DNA from: Oscillospiraceae bacterium
GTDB lineage: Bacteria; Bacillota; Clostridia; Oscillospirales; CAG-272
Length of the DNA stretch: 64,000 bases
Assembly: GCA_015063685.1 (NCBI GenBank)
Contig: SVTR01000016.1
Span: forward strand, 1-64,000
Reading direction: 5' to 3'
Below are positions 1 through 8,455 of this stretch, one piece after another. The translations under genes were made by a program, and so were the position numbers. Position 1 is the stretch's first letter. Every line of letters starts with the position of its first letter. The notes under the pieces are model-generated. The model was not told the DNA's origin, did no database searches, and was given only the letters and a program-made list of their open reading frames with translations.

Positions 1-13
1 TGTCCATTACCAT

Positions 14-511
14 CTACACGATGGCAAAGCGCGGCATAAAGCCTGAGATAAACGCACTTTCAACCATCATGTTCACCGTAACTCTTGCAATTCTTGTAAT
101 TGTTCGCCACACCGACCTTACTGACGAATTATAGTTTTCCGCCTCAGCAAAGATCTGTAAAGAACCAAGACTGTTGTTTTTAAGATATTCAAACTGATTT
201 GGAGACACGATTGCCCCTTGTGCTGTTTTGACTCTGATATTGCATCCGTCAAATACAATACCGTCCTTGGTGGTAAAAGCATTGTCAACAGTGACACTTG
301 CTCCAAGAGGAAGCTCGCTTTCCTCGTATTCCAAAGATGCATCGATAAGCTCTATAGGATTTTTGGGAGTTTCCAAAATTCCCGAAATAAAGGCGGAAAC
401 AGTTTTACCCCCAAGCCTCAGAGCATTCTTTCCGACATTAACAAAGGATGCCGCTCTGAGCTGGCTCCTTGTACGCTCTATTTGCAACACAACATAATCT
501 CTGGGATCCAT
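14..511 (-). CDS. Hypothetical protein, 165 aa
   Basis: I do not recognise this protein. It is 165 residues long with no signal peptide at the start; the last 25 residues (VNMMVESAFISGFMPRFAIV) are hydrophobic. The middle contains a beta-rich stretch (ELPLGASVTVDNAFTTKDGIVFDG). The start is supported by GGAGG 5 bases upstream of the ATG and by a promoter at 559-587 on the same strand. The stop lies only 13 bases from the window edge, so operon partners further left cannot be seen. It is transcribed away from the NUDIX gene. The open frame, RBS and promoter make it a credible gene; its function is unknown. Confidence 0.6.
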   Translation of the reverse strand: MDPRDYVVLQIERTRSQLRAASFVNVGKNALRLGGKTVSAFISGILETPKNPIELIDASLEYEESELPLGASVTVDNAFTTKDGIVFDGCNIRVKTAQGAIVSPNQFEYLKNNSLGSLQIFAEAENYNSSVRSVWRTITRIARVTVNMMVESAFISGFMPRFAIV

Positions 512-558
512 AATTTCCTCCTTTCACAGCTAAAGAGATCTCCACAATATACTAAGCA

Positions 559-587
559 ATTATACCGCGTTTTTTAAATTTTGTCAC
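559..587 (-). promoter_or_regulatory. Sigma-A-type promoter for the 165-aa gene
   Basis: Reading leftwards, GTGACA (582-587), a 17-base spacer and TATAAT (559-564) stand about 50 bases upstream of the start codon at 511. Confidence 0.6.
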
Positions 588-776
588 GGTGGTTCAGTAT
601 GTTTTTTGGAGATGCAAAAACAAAAAGGAAAAATCCGCATGCCACGAATTTTTCCCGAATTTGATATTTATATCAAAAAAATAAATCTAATTTGTCAGCA
701 CGCATAAATAGCGCCTCTATCTGTTTTTATTGTAGCATATAATGAGTTTTATTTCAAGAGTTTTGTATTGTATATA

Positions 777-805
777 TTGATTTTTTTCTAAAAATAATTT
801 ATAAT
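777..805 (+). promoter_or_regulatory. Sigma-A-type promoter for the NUDIX gene
   Basis: TTGATT (777-782), a 17-base AT-rich spacer and TATAAT (800-805) precede the ATG at 859 by about 50 bases. The rest of 588-776 is AT-rich and shows no gene. Confidence 0.65.
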
Positions 806-858
806 GTTGGAAAGATGCAAATTATAATTTATCATATAAGGAAAGGCAGGAAATTCAA

Positions 859-1404
859 ATGGATCTTATAGAAAAGACAAAAAAATCCGAGCTTATTTTT
901 GACGGAGCGGTGGTACATCTTTACCGTGACACCGTTACCCTTCCGGGCGGCGGAGAAAGCTTTCGGGAATATGTAAAGCATTTGGGAGCAGTATGCATTG
1001 TTCCCATAACCGATAAAGGCGAGGTCGTTCTTGAAAGGCAGTATAGATACGCAGTGGGACAGACCCTCATTGAGATTCCTGCAGGAAAGCTTGACAGTGC
1101 GGACGAAGATCCTCTCAAAGCCGCTCTTCGAGAGCTGCGGGAGGAAACAGGGGCAATTCCCCAAGAAATTATTTACCTTGGTGACTATTATGGTTCACCT
1201 GCCATTATGGGCGAAAGAATTTATATGTACATGGCTCGCGGCTTGAGCTTTGGAGAGACAGATCTTGACAAGGACGAATTTCTTGAGGTGTTTACACTGC
1301 CCCTTGACAAGGCTGTGGAAATGGTGCTTGACGGTGAAATTACCGACGGAAAAACCCAAGCGGCAATTTTGAGAGCAAAGCTTATGTTTGAAAAAAATAT
1401 GTAA
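859..1404 (+). CDS. nudF: NUDIX hydrolase, ADP-ribose pyrophosphatase type
   Basis: This enzyme is predicted to hydrolyse ADP-ribose or related nucleoside-diphosphate sugars to a nucleoside monophosphate and a sugar phosphate in the cytoplasm. The Nudix box spans residues 76-100, from GKLDSADEDP to RELREETGA, with the metal-binding RELREE core. One extra residue lies in the first spacer of the box (G-x6-E rather than G-x5-E). The N-terminal strand region (FREYVKHLGAVCIVPI) and the length of 181 aa fit the NudF/ADPRase subfamily. The start is set by AAGGAAAGG about 10 bases upstream and by the promoter at 777-805. It is a single gene ending at a shared terminator. An ADP-ribosylglycohydrolase lies 1.3 kb away, so ADP-ribose handling recurs here. 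Exact substrate is inferred. Confidence 0.85.
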   Translation: MDLIEKTKKSELIFDGAVVHLYRDTVTLPGGGESFREYVKHLGAVCIVPITDKGEVVLERQYRYAVGQTLIEIPAGKLDSADEDPLKAALRELREETGAIPQEIIYLGDYYGSPAIMGERIYMYMARGLSFGETDLDKDEFLEVFTLPLDKAVEMVLDGEITDGKTQAAILRAKLMFEKNM

Positions 1405-1409
1405 AGTAT

Positions 1410-1452
1410 AAAAAGGACTGAAAAACTCAAATGAGCATTTTTAGTCCTTTTA
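1410..1452. terminator. Bidirectional intrinsic terminator
   Basis: A hairpin with arms AAAAGGACTGAAAA and TTTTTAGTCCTTTT, A-rich on one side and T-rich on the other, lies between the convergent NUDIX gene and the SGNH lipoprotein. It can end transcription from both sides. Confidence 0.75.
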
Positions 1453-1470
1453 TTATATACCTTAAAAGCA

Positions 1471-2448
1471 TTATCTTTTTTTGTAGCTTTCAATAATGTG
1501 ATCTGCAAAAATTCTTCCAAGCTCAAGCTCACAAAGAGCATCATAATGACCGTAATCAGGTTCGCCCTCGGGCTCATAAAGAGTCGTCAACCCTTCATCT
1601 ATGGTGGAAAAATAAATATTTAACGGTGAAAGCTCTGAAAACTGACGCTTGGCTTCATTTACAGCAGGATATGCAGGCTCACAGTAGGGACCGTTTGAGA
1701 TTCCCGCATCTATAAAATAAATGCCGCCTTCCTCTGCATATGGAGCAAGATCCTCTCTGATGTATGACACCAAAGCCTTTTGATTTTCAAAATACCTTTC
1801 TCCCTTATGATCCGTAGTGTCGGATTCCCCCTGCATCCAACAAACAGCGCCAATTCGCCCCTCATATCCAAGGGTTTCAAGATGCTTCATATTTGCCATG
1901 GCAAAGGCTAAAAAGGCATTGTAAATCGAGCCCCTCTGCCCACGGCTCAGCCAATGCTGATGGAGGGAATAGCCGGACATGGTGTATTTCAGTATAAAAA
2001 CAGTTTCGTCAGGATATGCCACAGATAGCTCTTCCGCCATGCCAACCTCAGGACCGAAAAATCCGCTTGCCGCTCCGCAGGTCAGATCAACCTTCACATA
2101 TTCCCCCTTGGAACAGGCATTGTGATCATCAATGCAGTAGTTTATGAGAACGGAGGGATATCCCTCTTTATACCTTGCAAAATCATCGGGAGAAGAATTT
2201 TTTTCAAGATAACTTACAATTGAGCTGCCGCTTGCGTTGCTCTGCCCCAACAGCAAAATTACCTTCACCCTCTCGCCGTTGCCCCTTTGCAATTTTTTTG
2301 CAAGGGAATATTCAGTGTTCATATCAAGTAAAACAGGCTCGTCAAGGGACTCATCAATTCCGTCATCTTTTTCACATGATACTGTCAAAAGGCAAATGAG
2401 AACCAACATTAATAAGGCGACAGCTCTACAAAAAGCATTATATTTCAT
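1471..2448 (-). CDS. SGNH-type carbohydrate esterase lipoprotein (sialate O-acetylesterase-like)
   Basis: A lipoprotein of 325 aa: a signal peptide with lipobox LTVSC puts the lipidated Cys at residue 25. The mature part carries LLLGQSNASGSS, the nucleophile block of the sialate O-acetylesterase/DUF303 branch of SGNH hydrolases (Ser70), and VCWMQGESDT, the block III/GES motif typical of the same family. It should remove acetyl or other ester groups from cell-wall or dietary glycans outside the cell. The start lies 2 bases after the stop of the small gene at 2451-2624 and has only a weak RBS, suggesting translational coupling. Substrate is unknown. Confidence 0.75.
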   Translation of the reverse strand: MKYNAFCRAVALLMLVLICLLTVSCEKDDGIDESLDEPVLLDMNTEYSLAKKLQRGNGERVKVILLLGQSNASGSSIVSYLEKNSSPDDFARYKEGYPSVLINYCIDDHNACSKGEYVKVDLTCGAASGFFGPEVGMAEELSVAYPDETVFILKYTMSGYSLHQHWLSRGQRGSIYNAFLAFAMANMKHLETLGYEGRIGAVCWMQGESDTTDHKGERYFENQKALVSYIREDLAPYAEEGGIYFIDAGISNGPYCEPAYPAVNEAKRQFSELSPLNIYFSTIDEGLTTLYEPEGEPDYGHYDALCELELGRIFADHIIESYKKR

Positions 2449-2450
2449 AA

Positions 2451-2624
2451 TTATTTGATGATCTCAAAGCTGAGCATTTCATAGTGCAGTCTTGTGCCAA
2501 CATCAACACCGGGAGGCAGAAGCGCCATGGCTATGAAAAGATCCTCCTCGTCTTTATTTTCATCATCACGCAAATATGCGTACTCACCTTCAATTTTTAC
2601 AACTGTATAGTCCTTTGGTTCCAT
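2451..2624 (-). CDS. Small conserved-looking protein, 57 aa
   Basis: An acidic 57-residue protein (MEPKDYTVVKIEGEYAYLRD...). The ATG at 2624 is preferred over the one at 2633 because AAAGG lies at proper distance from it; the upstream ATG overlaps the RBS. The pattern of short strands (YTVVKIEGEYAYLRD) looks like a small beta-barrel, as in several 60-residue Clostridia proteins that cannot be assigned. It sits between the ADP-ribosylglycohydrolase and the SGNH lipoprotein, all on the same strand and closely spaced, so the three probably share a transcript. Function unknown. Confidence 0.6.
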   Translation of the reverse strand: MEPKDYTVVKIEGEYAYLRDDENKDEEDLFIAMALLPPGVDVGTRLHYEMLSFEIIK

Positions 2625-2663
2625 TTTTATCATCCTTTCATAGTAAAATTATTATAGTTTGAA

Positions 2664-3467
2664 TCAATTGTCAGCCCTGTCATATAGCTGATTTGCGTAT
2701 TGCCAATAATATTCCTGCAGACCTTCATCAATATATTGGAAAACCGCCTCTGCAAGATCATCGGGAATTCCATAAAATGCTTCCGCAATTGCACCCGCAA
2801 TACAAGCCAAGGTATCGCCGTCACCGCCAAGGGAAACTGCGTTTCTGATTGCGTCCTCAAAGCCTTCGGAATCCAAAAAGCATACGATGGCTTGGGGAAC
2901 GCTTCCCTCACAAGTCATATCGTGTCTGTATCCCGGACGGATCCCTTCTACGGTGAAATCAAGATCATAATACTTTTTCTCAATATAGGCTTTGATCTCG
3001 GATTTTGTACTTCCCGTTCTTGCAAGAAATATTGCCGCCGCAACTGCTTGCGCTCCTCTGATCCCTTCGGGGTGGCTGTGAGTTATTTCTGCGCTCCATT
3101 TTGCCAGTATTTCCACGTCCTCAAGGGTATCAACAGCCCATGCCACAGGAGAGACCCTCATGGCAGATCCGTTGGTATTTCCCCCGTAGGCATCTTCCTC
3201 ATCAAGAATCATCCATTGATAAAATCTTTTTCCATATCCTGCATCGGGATACTGCAACCCGATCTCTTTTAATTTTTTTGCAAGAATATACTTGAACTCA
3301 TACTCATCATGGCAATTAGCTTCACAGCAAGCGCAACCGACAGCAATTGTCAGCACACTGTCGTCTGTAGGTCTGCACGACGGTACAAATAATTCAAAAT
3401 CCTTGGTTTTATCCGATTCAAATTCATATAGAGAACCTACAACATCTCCAATAATTGCACCTAACAT
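2664..3467 (-). CDS. ADP-ribosylglycohydrolase family protein
   Basis: This is a 267-aa member of the ARH/DraG family, which removes ADP-ribose from proteins or small molecules using two Mg2+ ions. Visible family motifs, in order: MLGAIIGDVVGSLYEFES at the N-terminus, PTDDSVLT (metal-binding Asp pair), the SHPEGIRGAQAVAAAIF helix and SLGGDGDTLACIAGAIAEA near the C-terminus. The start at 3467 is chosen because AAGGAG lies 9-10 bases upstream and the family begins exactly with this GDVVGS block; a longer frame to 3584 adds 39 residues unlike the family. It heads a probable operon with the 57-aa protein and the SGNH lipoprotein. The family also includes inactive or non-protein-acting members. 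Confidence 0.85.
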   Translation of the reverse strand: MLGAIIGDVVGSLYEFESDKTKDFELFVPSCRPTDDSVLTIAVGCACCEANCHDEYEFKYILAKKLKEIGLQYPDAGYGKRFYQWMILDEEDAYGGNTNGSAMRVSPVAWAVDTLEDVEILAKWSAEITHSHPEGIRGAQAVAAAIFLARTGSTKSEIKAYIEKKYYDLDFTVEGIRPGYRHDMTCEGSVPQAIVCFLDSEGFEDAIRNAVSLGGDGDTLACIAGAIAEAFYGIPDDLAEAVFQYIDEGLQEYYWQYANQLYDRADN

Positions 3468-3638
3468 GATAAATTGCTCCTTTTTAAAGCTAAATAACTC
3501 GTAATCCGCCATACCTTTTTGGTGTTTGATTTGACGTTTGCTTCTTGTCATCCGCATTATATCACAAGACAAGTTAGTATTCAATCCCTTTGCAAAAAGA
3601 TTACCACGATATTTTAAAATTCATGCCGTTTTATCATC

Positions 3639-5264
3639 TCACATTATATATTCAACGTCTTCAACGGGAGAAAACCAATAGTCCCTCATTACTTTCAGAA
3701 ACTCCTTTGTAATGGAATATCCGGAAGCATCTCCGATAACCGAATCGATTTGACAATGGGGACAAAGAGCCGTTTGACCGTTATCGATCCAACGGCGGAT
3801 CTCTTGGGGTGAAAAAATATTCAAGCAGTAAAAGCAACCGCATTTTTGGCTGTTTTTTAACTCTTTAAGGTTACTTCCGCAGTGATCGTGGGCGGCAACG
3901 TGGAACTCAGTCCGAATACACGCCCACCAGATTCCCGTTTCCATGATACGTTGAGGAGAATACATTAAATGGGATTCCACTTTTTCTGCGCAAAATTCTT
4001 TTTTCAGATACCCCTCAAAATTCTCACCGTATATAATCATATCGCAGGGTTGTGAATAAGATATGATCGGCATACCGTCAAGCCCATCAAAGAAACAACG
4101 GATGGAATAAAACGGAATAAGCTTAGGACTATTTTCATATTCTGCCATAATCGCACCAAGGGTTTCTTCAGCACCCATTGTACCGTAGCGCCGCTCCATT
4201 TTCCTCAAAAAGTACGGTACGTTCATGATGTCAAATGAAAAGCCCTGTTCTATTCTGCTGCGAATGCCTTTGAATTTTTCAAGATTTTCATCTGAAAGAT
4301 CCCTATAGTCAAAAAAATGCTCCGCAACAGGAACACCGCACCTCAAAAAAGCCTTGATCTCTCTTGGAAACGTAAACCCGAAAAAGCTTTGCGCGTCATT
4401 CAACTCTTGTTCGCTCATACCATTTTCAAATTGAATTCCATTTTCCGCCATGCGTCCAATGATACCGCTAAAGTCCGCTTCAAAATTCCAATGATATTCA
4501 ACGGCGTCAGCATTAAATTCAAGTAATATCTCGTATGGGTCGCCATAGCACCAAAGCTTCAGCATTACGGTATTATATCCGATACAGTGGTTAAGATAAT
4601 ATAATTTAAGCTTGGACGAGGCTTTATAAAATTCTTCCTCATCATCATATTGCAGGTATCCGATCTCATACCCCTGACCGTCGTTTTTTTCCTTTCTGAA
4701 TTGTCTGTAAATCATACAACAGGGATCGCATAAGTGATATCGTACTGTCAAGCCGATTGCTCCCTGACAAACATGGGAAACCTTTTCATAGTGTGAACTC
4801 CCATCATCAAAATGTATTGACAAATATTCACCGTCGGAGTCTATACTGCCAATCCCGCAATCGTGTACACAGGGAAGGATCGGTAGAGTATCACCGTCAA
4901 ATCTATAGCTCCATACAGCATCCTTATGGACGAAATCGCTTTTAAGATACGATGACGGCGGCATTCCCATATATTTACAAAAAATTCCTGAAAAATAAGA
5001 GGCGTCACCGAAGCCGCATTTTTCAGCAATACTTCCCATATTATCCTCACCCAAAAGAAGCAGCTCCTTGCTTTTCTTGATCCGTTCATCAAGTACAAAC
5101 CGCTTGAGAGTCCTGCCCGTACGCAAGATCAGCGCTTTGGAGAGGGTAGTTCTATTGGTGGAAAGCGCCTTGCAGATCCTGTCACGGTCAAGCTTTTCAG
5201 ATAAATGCGCCTTAATATACTCCTCCGCCTCCGCACCAAGAAGCAACAATTGATCGTTCTTCAT
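3639..5264 (-). CDS. AraC-type HTH fused to a SUKH (SMI1/KNR4) domain and a C-terminal zinc-binding domain
   Basis: A 541-residue protein with three recognisable parts. Residues 18-107 form an AraC/XylS double HTH (KALSTNRTTLSKALILRTGRT; IAEKCGFGDASYFSGIFCKY), at the N-terminus rather than the usual C-terminus. Residues 283-430 look like a SUKH/SMI1-KNR4 domain (ELNDAQSFFGFTFPREIKAFL; later PIISYSQPCDMIIYGENFEGYL). Residues 470-530 hold CGCFYC...CPHC followed by DSVIGDASGY, the signature of a family of short 'cytoplasmic' zinc-binding proteins. Start is fixed by AAGGAGG 5 bases upstream. SUKH proteins are known as immunity proteins to polymorphic toxins; fusion to a DNA-binding module is unusual. 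It stands alone between two other minus-strand units. Confidence 0.75.
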   Translation of the reverse strand: MKNDQLLLLGAEAEEYIKAHLSEKLDRDRICKALSTNRTTLSKALILRTGRTLKRFVLDERIKKSKELLLLGEDNMGSIAEKCGFGDASYFSGIFCKYMGMPPSSYLKSDFVHKDAVWSYRFDGDTLPILPCVHDCGIGSIDSDGEYLSIHFDDGSSHYEKVSHVCQGAIGLTVRYHLCDPCCMIYRQFRKEKNDGQGYEIGYLQYDDEEEFYKASSKLKLYYLNHCIGYNTVMLKLWCYGDPYEILLEFNADAVEYHWNFEADFSGIIGRMAENGIQFENGMSEQELNDAQSFFGFTFPREIKAFLRCGVPVAEHFFDYRDLSDENLEKFKGIRSRIEQGFSFDIMNVPYFLRKMERRYGTMGAEETLGAIMAEYENSPKLIPFYSIRCFFDGLDGMPIISYSQPCDMIIYGENFEGYLKKEFCAEKVESHLMYSPQRIMETGIWWACIRTEFHVAAHDHCGSNLKELKNSQKCGCFYCLNIFSPQEIRRWIDNGQTALCPHCQIDSVIGDASGYSITKEFLKVMRDYWFSPVEDVEYIM

Positions 5265-5364
5265 AGCATTCCTCCTTTTTTCTTTATTTTACCATACCTT
5301 CTCTTCTTTTACAAGTGCAACACGTCAATATCTTTTTAAAAAACGACAATACGGGACTTGTGAA

Positions 5365-5529
5365 TTATTGCGTTTCACCGTTGAAAATATACAGGTAGTA
5401 GTCCTCAAGGGTTGGCGTAATGGGAACGGACTCCTCTGTGGGCTTTGTTCGGGAAATCGTTCGCAGTAAAGCTCCGTTTTCGTTTTTTGAAATATTTACC
5501 ACTCTGTATTTGCCTAAACGAGTATTATC
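5365..5529 (-). pseudogene. C-terminal remnant of an ABC transporter ATP-binding protein
   Basis: On the minus strand an open frame without any start codon reads LGKYRVVNISKNENGALLRT and ends in TPTLEDYYLYIFNGETQ followed by TAA. The closing block (P-T-L-E-D-Y-Y-L-Y-I-F) is typical of the C-terminus of drug/bacitracin-type ABC ATPases. No Walker motifs are present nearby, so only about 50 codons remain. It indicates a deletion or rearrangement upstream of the two-component genes. Confidence 0.65.
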
Positions 5530-5538
5530 CTATAAAGC

Positions 5539-5577
5539 AAAAAGACTATGGAACAATTTGCTCTCATAGTCTTTTTT
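5539..5577. terminator. Intrinsic terminator, bidirectional shape
   Basis: Perfect 12-bp arms AAAAAGACTATG / CATAGTCTTTTT with a 14-base loop and T-runs on either strand. On the minus strand it follows the response regulator gene and probably ends the two-component operon. Confidence 0.75.
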
Positions 5578-5657
5578 AAAGAACTATATAGTCCCGACCT
5601 GTACTTTTATTTGTGAAATAAACCGTCCTGATACGTAAGCCAAACACTAAATGGACA

Positions 5658-6335
5658 TTATTTAGAGATCTGATATCTCATACACGGTCTGCCACCGGTT
5701 TCATAATCAATTTCAGAAAGCAGAATTCCTTTTTCGGTAAGGTAATTCAAGTATCTTCTGACTGTAACCCCCGTAAGACCGATGCTCTCGGCAATTTCAT
5801 CCCCCGTCTTCCATTTAGACGGGTTCTTTTTCATTTCGTCGAGAATGGTCTGCAAGGTCTTTTCCTGTATTCCTTTGGGATAGAGTTCCTCGCTTTTTTT
5901 ATGGGCATTTTCAATGATGAAATCGATATTTTTCTGATTGAGCGTATCAAGGTCTTTGAGCGCGGCAAGGTGTGAAACATACTTATCAAGCGCGATACGA
6001 AAACGATCGTAGGTAAAAGGCTTGACGAGGTAATCCACCGCTCCAAGATGTAAGGCTTCTTCCAAGGATGAACGGTCATTTGCCGCTGTTACCATAATTA
6101 TATCCACTGACTTTTTGTTCTTACGAATCTGACGGAGTGTTTCAAAGCCGTCCATCAGTGGCATATATAAATCCAAAACAATCAGATCTACATCGTTATT
6201 TTCAAGATATTCAAGCGCACTTTTTCCGTCCTTACATTTTTTCACAACGCGAAAGGCTTTATTGCGATTGACATACTGCTCGTTGATCATTGATACCATC
6301 GGATCGTCCTCAACGATCAAAACCTTATAATCCAT
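5658..6335 (-). CDS. Response regulator, CitB/DcuR-like
   Basis: A 225-aa response regulator. The receiver domain (1-125) has the acidic pair Asp10-Asp11, phospho-acceptor Asp55 (LIVLDLYMP) and Lys105 (YLVKPF). A linker follows, then a winged-helix output domain near 150-225 (KTGDEIAESIGLTGVTVRRYLNYLTEKGIL). This architecture is that of the CitB/DcuR/MalR class that pairs with CitA/DcuS sensors. It begins 12 bases after the stop of the kinase gene, with TAAAGGAG as RBS. The regulated genes are not certain; the 37-bp dyad at 8009-8045 upstream of the kinase is a possible binding site. Confidence 0.88.
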   Translation of the reverse strand: MDYKVLIVEDDPMVSMINEQYVNRNKAFRVVKKCKDGKSALEYLENNDVDLIVLDLYMPLMDGFETLRQIRKNKKSVDIIMVTAANDRSSLEEALHLGAVDYLVKPFTYDRFRIALDKYVSHLAALKDLDTLNQKNIDFIIENAHKKSEELYPKGIQEKTLQTILDEMKKNPSKWKTGDEIAESIGLTGVTVRRYLNYLTEKGILLSEIDYETGGRPCMRYQISK

Positions 6336-6347
6336 TTTCTTACTCCT

Positions 6348-7982
6348 TTATTTGCCGAGGCTTACGGTAACCGTAGTTCCTGTGCCGAATTGCGATTCAA
6401 TGGCGATCTCACCGCCGAGGTTATCCACAATTCGTTTGACTTGATACAGCCCCGTTCCTCTGCCTTCTCCCTTGGTTGAATAACCGTTCTGAAATACTTT
6501 TTCCATATTCTCCGGCTTGATACCAACACCCGTATCGTTTGCCGTAATCAAAAGCGCCCCCTGCTTTGAATAGATACCAAACAACAGTTCCTTCGGTTTG
6601 TCATAATCTCCGCTTACTTCATTCATTGCGTCAAAGGCGTTATCAATGAGATTACCAATCACGGTGATCAGCGTTTCGGTAGGAATGGGATAATCGCTTT
6701 TTGAATACGCCGAGCCTTTCTCCAAAACGAACCTCACATTCAGCTCGGATGCTCTTGCCGATTTGCCGATGAGCAAAGCTGCAACGGCAGGCTCAGATAT
6801 CGCCGACATAATTTTGCTGATGGTTTCTCTCTGCACAATGGTGATGTTTTCAATATAAGCCGCCGCCTTATCGTACATCTCCATTTGCAAAAGTCCAAGA
6901 ATAACATGGAGCTTGTTAGTAAAATCATGGTTGTTGGCTCTCATAGAGTCCACAAGGTACTGTGTTCCGGCAAGATCCTCCATCAGCTTGATATATTCCT
7001 CACGGTTATGTAGAATACCGACCGCACCGATGATCTCGTTATCCTTTTTGATTGGGATACGGTCGATAAGAAGATTGGTGTTTTCAACACACGACTCGTG
7101 TACGCCGAATTCCTTTTCACCGTCTAAAAGTGTCTTTTCAAACACGGCGGGATCACAAATCTTTTGAAGGGGCTGACCGACAATATCATTTTCCGCCGAA
7201 AGCTCACTGCAACAAAGCATTTTCATCGCTGAAGTATTGATAAATTGCACCGTTCCGTTTTTATCAATAGCAAGTACACCCTCCGCAAGTGATTCTAAGA
7301 TGTTGTCTCGCACCCGGTACATTGCGGAAAAGACATCCGGCTCATAGCCGTAAAGCTTCTTTTTGATGTTCCTCGAAAGCTCCGCAGAAATGATAATCTC
7401 CAAAAGAACCGCAACAACGGTAATCAGTGAAAAGACCAACATTATTTGAAGCGTTTCTTTTTGGATGTTTGCTTGAAGCATTACTGTGATGACGAAGCCA
7501 ACGTAATTTCCGTTCTCATCGTAAATGGCAGCATAGGCACGTCGTTGCTTTCCCGATGGACCATCATTATCCTCGGCATAGAATTCGTTATCCCCAAACA
7601 TAGGCAACGTACCATCGTAGATTGTTCCAATTAAGGTGTGGTTGGAATGATATAAGCGCACGTTATCCGCACTGACTATGGAAATGGCGTCAATATCTCC
7701 AAGGGATTTTTGAAGTGAATCAAAATATTCTTTTAAGTATTCGGTATTTGCATCGTTTTCCATGTTGTCCAAAAGCGGTGAAGTGGCTATCGTTTGAGAG
7801 ATATTTTGAAGATTACGGTCCCGTTTTTGTGTTTCAAAATGAACGTTGATTAAAATACCGGTACTGCCAAGCACAACAGCAAGTAATATAATCAGTATAA
7901 ACTGCGTTGAAAATATCTTTTTTTGTATTTGATGAATTGAATTGTTCACCGTCAATTTTTTATTCTTCATATGTTGCCCCAT
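6348..7982 (-). CDS. Sensor histidine kinase, CitA/DcuS-like
   Basis: A 544-aa membrane kinase. There is a transmembrane helix at about 28-47, an extracytoplasmic PAS-like sensor (48-175; SIVSADNVRLYHSNHTLIGT), a second helix at about 180-200, a cytoplasmic PAS (228-330; LAEGVLAIDKNGTVQFINTS), a SpoOB-type dimerisation helix with His352 (NNHDFTNKLHVILGLL), and a HATPase with N box (IGNLIDNAFDAM), G1 (DTGVGI) and G2 (GRGTGLYQV). Such kinases normally sense small carboxylates outside the cell. The ORF starts at 7982; a second ATG 4 codons later has GGGG in front of it and could be the true start. It forms an operon with the regulator and is divergent from the PQ-loop gene. Confidence 0.88.
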   Translation of the reverse strand: MGQHMKNKKLTVNNSIHQIQKKIFSTQFILIILLAVVLGSTGILINVHFETQKRDRNLQNISQTIATSPLLDNMENDANTEYLKEYFDSLQKSLGDIDAISIVSADNVRLYHSNHTLIGTIYDGTLPMFGDNEFYAEDNDGPSGKQRRAYAAIYDENGNYVGFVITVMLQANIQKETLQIMLVFSLITVVAVLLEIIISAELSRNIKKKLYGYEPDVFSAMYRVRDNILESLAEGVLAIDKNGTVQFINTSAMKMLCCSELSAENDIVGQPLQKICDPAVFEKTLLDGEKEFGVHESCVENTNLLIDRIPIKKDNEIIGAVGILHNREEYIKLMEDLAGTQYLVDSMRANNHDFTNKLHVILGLLQMEMYDKAAAYIENITIVQRETISKIMSAISEPAVAALLIGKSARASELNVRFVLEKGSAYSKSDYPIPTETLITVIGNLIDNAFDAMNEVSGDYDKPKELLFGIYSKQGALLITANDTGVGIKPENMEKVFQNGYSTKGEGRGTGLYQVKRIVDNLGGEIAIESQFGTGTTVTVSLGK

Positions 7983-8008
7983 TGTACGCCGTTTTCTTTA
8001 TTATAGCA

Positions 8009-8045
8009 TATTTTACTTTCAAAAACAGCTTTTGAAAGTAAAATA
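8009..8045. promoter_or_regulatory. Perfect 16-bp inverted repeat between divergent genes
   Basis: Arms TATTTTACTTTCAAAA (8009-8024) and its exact complement (8030-8045) around the loop ACAGC. It lies 26 bases upstream of the kinase start and about 105 bases upstream of the PQ-loop gene. It could be an operator for the response regulator or a bidirectional terminator-like hairpin; the sequence alone does not decide. Confidence 0.5.
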
Positions 8046-8149
8046 AACGGAAAAAGATAAAAAAAGATGTTCCTTATTTTTATAAAATTGATTTATACAC
8101 TCTCGCGTGATAGGATAATCCCGCCAAATATCATAAAGGAGTTTAACTT

Positions 8150-8455
8150 ATGGAAATTGCACCTATTCTCGAAACAGTCATGCTTGTATGCTTTGGATTT
8201 TCTTGGCCTATGAATTTGATTAAAGCATACAAGGCAAAAACAGCAAAAAGCACGAGCTTGCCTTTTGTTCTTCTTATCATCGTGGGTTACATAGCCGGTA
8301 TTTCAGCAAAGATCATAATGGGAAATATCAATTATGTATTGGTTGCTTATCTGCTCAACCTTGCCATCGTTTCTCTTAACCTCGTTGTGTATTTCAGAAA
8401 CGCAGCACTTGACAAAAAACGAATAAGAACTAAAGGAGATTACAGATATGTTTGA
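8150..8455 (+). CDS. PQ-loop/SemiSWEET-like small membrane protein
   Basis: A 101-residue protein with three predicted membrane helices (about 6-25, 40-58, 62-82). The segment CFGFSWPMNLIKAYKAKTAKST matches the PQ-loop pattern of SemiSWEET/KDEL-receptor-like proteins, where a Pro at the end of the first helix and a following basic loop (KAYKAKTAKSTSLPF) are typical. Such small proteins form dimers that move sugars or other small solutes; the substrate here is unknown. The start follows AAAGGAG by 8 bases. Its stop overlaps the SGNH gene by 8 bases, so the two proteins are translationally coupled. It is divergent from the two-component operon, which may control it. Confidence 0.65.
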   Translation: MEIAPILETVMLVCFGFSWPMNLIKAYKAKTAKSTSLPFVLLIIVGYIAGISAKIIMGNINYVLVAYLLNLAIVSLNLVVYFRNAALDKKRIRTKGDYRYV

